DNA of 64,000 nt from Hymenobacter rigui (GTDB lineage Bacteria; Bacteroidota; Bacteroidia; Cytophagales; Hymenobacteraceae): the NCBI RefSeq assembly GCF_003944715.1, contig NZ_RWIT01000001.1, positions 496,001 to 560,000 of the forward strand, in the 5' to 3' direction. Under the pieces are notes generated by a model that did no database searches, was not told where the DNA came from, and saw nothing but the letters and a program-made list of their open reading frames with translations. This document shows, in pieces, positions 61,823 to 64,000 of this stretch. Within the stretch, counting starts at the first letter, position 1; each line of letters begins with the position of its first letter. A program made the translations under genes and the position numbers.

Positions 61823-62914
61823 TTAGTAGAACACGAAGCCATTGGGGCCGATTCCGACCGTGAAGGAGTCGATGGCCGTGCCGTTGGTACGGTACCGAAT
61901 TACCTTGTCGGCGGCCGTGAAGGAACCTATACCGCCGTAAATGGTGCCATCCTGCGGATCAACCCCCAGCCCGTAGAAGCTGCGCTTAATGAGGGGCGTG
62001 GCCGGCAGCGTGGCATCACCGGTGCCCAGGGTGTACACGCCGCCCAGGTACGTGAAGTACAACTGGTTTTTGGCCCCGTTGATGGTGAGGCGGTTGGGTG
62101 TGCTACGGTTGGAGGCTACTTCGCGGGTGATGGCCGTCAGCTGGCCCGGCACAATCATCGAGAGGCTGCCTTTGGTGGTGCGGGTGTAGTCGGTGCTATA
62201 GTCGGCGTTGTAGTATACTTTGCCGCCACTCAGTACCCACACATTGCCGTTGGCATCCTGCGCCAGGCTGTTTGGCGAGTCGCCTACCGTAATGGCGCCT
62301 TCCACGGCATCGGTAGCAGTGTTGATAACGGTAACCGTGTTGCCACCGCTGTTGGTCACGTACAGCCGGGACCCGGCCACCAGCAGCCGCTCCGGCTGCA
62401 CACCCACATCAATGGTTTTGGTAACAGTATTGGTTTTCAGGTCAATCACCGATACGCGGCCATTGCTGCCGCTGTAGGATACGGTTTCGGTAACGTAGCC
62501 TTTGCCGGCCGAGGCCGCCGCAAAGTAGCGGGGCAGCTTCAGGCCGGTAACGGTAGCCTTCGAGCGGAATTTGGCCAGGGACACTACTTCCAGCTTGTTG
62601 CTGTTGTTCACCACAATGTATCCCAGGCTATCCTGCACGGCCATGCTCTGGGCCACGTCGCCCAGGGTCCGGCCATTGGCGGTGCTGAATAGGCTCTTAC
62701 CCGTAACGGCGCTGCTGGCTTTGCTGAACAGGCTGATGTCGGCGTTTGAGCGCAGGAAGTTGCCTTCGTTCACCACAAACACGCTGCGGGTTACAATGGG
62801 CTGTTCGGTTGGTTTCGGGTCAGTAGATGGGTCGCAGGCCAGCAGGCTCAGGGTAGCAGCACTGCCCAGCAGTAGCCGGCCAGGCAGACCGGAAAAGGCG
62901 TTCAGTAGTTTCAT
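61823..62914 (-). CDS. beta-propeller lipoprotein, BtuG/YncE-like (DUF5074 type)
   Basis: 363 residues. A lipoprotein signal (TLSLLACDPSTD) is followed by a seven-bladed propeller with repeated patterns such as GYIVVNNSNKLEVVSL, GRVSVIDLKTNTVTKTIDVG, RLYVTNSGGNTVTVINTATDAVEGAITVGDSP and YGLGVDPQDGTIYGGIG. In Bacteroides, a surface propeller lipoprotein of this kind (BtuG) captures cobalamin and passes it to the TonB receptor BtuB. The adjoining upstream gene is a TonB receptor 30 bp away, so a BtuG-like role is plausible but not shown. Confidence 0.82.
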   Translation of the reverse strand: MKLLNAFSGLPGRLLLGSAATLSLLACDPSTDPKPTEQPIVTRSVFVVNEGNFLRSNADISLFSKASSAVTGKSLFSTANGRTLGDVAQSMAVQDSLGYIVVNNSNKLEVVSLAKFRSKATVTGLKLPRYFAAASAGKGYVTETVSYSGSNGRVSVIDLKTNTVTKTIDVGVQPERLLVAGSRLYVTNSGGNTVTVINTATDAVEGAITVGDSPNSLAQDANGNVWVLSGGKVYYNADYSTDYTRTTKGSLSMIVPGQLTAITREVASNRSTPNRLTINGAKNQLYFTYLGGVYTLGTGDATLPATPLIKRSFYGLGVDPQDGTIYGGIGSFTAADKVIRYRTNGTAIDSFTVGIGPNGFVFY

Positions 62915-62944
62915 GAGAAAATAGGGAGTGAAAAAAATGACGGG

Positions 62945-64000
62945 TTATTGCCACAGCAGCCGCAGGCTCAGGCTGCCGTGGCGGGGCGGCATGGCGCGGT
63001 TCTGGTAGCTTTGATACAGGCGGTTAGTAAGGTTGTAGCCTTGGGCCAGCAGCTGCAGCCGCCAGCCGGGCCGGGCCGTGAGGGTGTAGCCGGCCGTGGC
63101 ATTCAGTAGCAGATAGCTGGGCAGAAACTCCGTAGCCGACGCATCGGTGTAGCGGTAGCCGGTAAATGTGAGGGCCGTACTCAGCTGCCAGCTGCGCCAG
63201 GTATGGTCGGTGCTGAAAGCCCCCGTGTGCAGCGGCACAAATGGCAGCTGCCGGCCCACGGGGTCATTATCCGTAGCTACTCCCTTGGTTTTCTCCGACT
63301 GCGTGAAGCTGTAGCTGGCCCGGGCCGCTGCCGTGTAGCGCCCCTGTTTCCAGGTAAGCTGCGTGCTGGCCTCCAAACCCTGAGCCCGCACCTGTCGCAG
63401 GTTGCGCGGCGACCAATACGAAGCACCTGGCGTCCACTGCACCCAGTTATCTACCAGTTGACGGTAGGCGGTAAGCTCCGTCTGCAGTTGGAGGTGGGCT
63501 GGGGTTGCCGTGAGAGTATGCGTTACGCCGCCTTCGTAGCCAATGCCCTGCTCGGGCAGCAACCCGGGGTTGCCGCCGGGGCGCCAGTACCGCTCGTTCA
63601 GGGTAGGGGCCCGGTAGCTGCGTGAGGCATTGCCTTTGAGCTGAATAGCGTGCTGAGCAGTCTGCAGGGCTATCCACTCGGCGCCAGCGGTGGGAGTGAG
63701 CGGCGGCCGGCGACCAGGCAGCATGGCCTGCCGCAGGTTTAGGGACAGGCGTAACCGGGGGCGTGGGTCGTAACGGAGCAGGGCAAAGCCTGAATAGCGG
63801 TTTTCTGTGCGTGGCTGGCTGCCGTACCCATCTACCTGTGCGGCAAAATGCTGAGCCTCAGCCCCCGCGCGTACTGACGCATTCGGCGCGAAGGTCCAGG
63901 TGTGCTCGGCCTGGGCTTGGCTGGTGCGCACTCGTGATTCGCTCAGGCCGCTCACCTCGTCGCGGTAATTTAGCACATCCTCGAACCAGGCGGCGCGGCC
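62945..64000 (-). CDS. TonB-dependent receptor, partial (C-terminal part)
   Basis: The frame is open to the window edge; 351 residues are visible and the plug and N-terminus lie to the right. The visible part is a receptor barrel: alternating aromatic strands, AFSTDHTWRSWQLSTALTFTGYRYTD, LNATAGYTLTARPGWRLQLLAQGYNLTNRLYQSYQNRAMPPRHGSLSLRLLWQ, with the typical YNLTN and terminal aromatic of TonB receptors. The small size and the neighbouring propeller lipoprotein favour a BtuB-like cobalamin or similar receptor. Any cobalamin riboswitch would lie beyond the window. Confidence 0.85.
   Translation of the reverse strand, partial: GRAAWFEDVLNYRDEVSGLSESRVRTSQAQAEHTWTFAPNASVRAGAEAQHFAAQVDGYGSQPRTENRYSGFALLRYDPRPRLRLSLNLRQAMLPGRRPPLTPTAGAEWIALQTAQHAIQLKGNASRSYRAPTLNERYWRPGGNPGLLPEQGIGYEGGVTHTLTATPAHLQLQTELTAYRQLVDNWVQWTPGASYWSPRNLRQVRAQGLEASTQLTWKQGRYTAAARASYSFTQSEKTKGVATDNDPVGRQLPFVPLHTGAFSTDHTWRSWQLSTALTFTGYRYTDASATEFLPSYLLLNATAGYTLTARPGWRLQLLAQGYNLTNRLYQSYQNRAMPPRHGSLSLRLLWQ

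Overview
The window looks like chromosomal DNA of a Hymenobacter-like member of the Bacteroidota (Cytophagales). The evidence is a GC-rich coding background, a type IX secretion (T9SS) sorting-domain protein, TonB-linked outer-membrane barrels with a carboxypeptidase-regulatory N-terminus, LytS/LytTR two-component pairs, an rpsU-xerC-hpf operon, TAnnTTTG-type promoter boxes and many lipoboxes. Identification rests on gene content and style, not on a database match.

Layout. 1-6250 holds the end of an unknown gene, small membrane proteins, an S9 prolyl-oligopeptidase-type peptidase and a PAP2 phosphatase. 6466-9436 carries metK and, on the minus strand, the rpsU-xerC-hpf cluster; a short-chain acyl-CoA dehydrogenase follows. 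10986-16245 is an exopolysaccharide module: Wza-like exporter, Wzc-like tyrosine autokinase, CpsB-like PHP phosphatase and a sugar-epimerase-like protein. 16425-23717 is ordinary metabolism: TPR protein, phosphosulfolactate synthase, PQQ-type sugar dehydrogenase, TraB/GumN protein, spermidine-synthase-like methyltransferase, DedA protein and AroE. 23876-35796 contains two copies of a divergent module (outer-membrane barrel protein facing a LytS-type kinase plus LytTR regulator), the second with an ABC exporter between its parts. 35963-45414 has WrbA, an ECF sigma factor overlapping an anti-sigma/barrel protein, UvrB, a T9SS cargo protein, a HAD hydrolase and a CAT-family acetyltransferase.

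The accessory part is 45461-53965, an integrative element of about 8.5 kb inserted in the 3' half of a tRNA-Gly(CCC) gene. A 46-bp duplication of the tRNA 3' half marks both ends, and pairs of GTAAACC repeats with identical 12-bp spacing lie just inside both ends. It encodes a tyrosine integrase, an excisionase-like HTH protein, a G2P-like rolling-circle replication protein, a protein with a terminase-small-subunit-like N-terminal HTH, several orphan small proteins, and a visibly AT-rich two-gene cargo: a UvrD-like helicase overlapping a DUF2290 protein. The gene set resembles a phage satellite or small integrative plasmid carrying a candidate antiviral module, and is the most interesting part of the window.

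54112-64000 is chromosomal again: GNAT acetyltransferase, hydrolase-like lipoprotein, B12-binding radical SAM protein with an unusual CX4CX2C cluster motif and a repeat-derived insertion, a copper-type locus (His/Met-rich outer-membrane protein plus an HMA-AraC fusion regulator), and a beta-propeller lipoprotein next to a TonB receptor that looks like a BtuG/BtuB-type uptake pair, the receptor running off the right edge.
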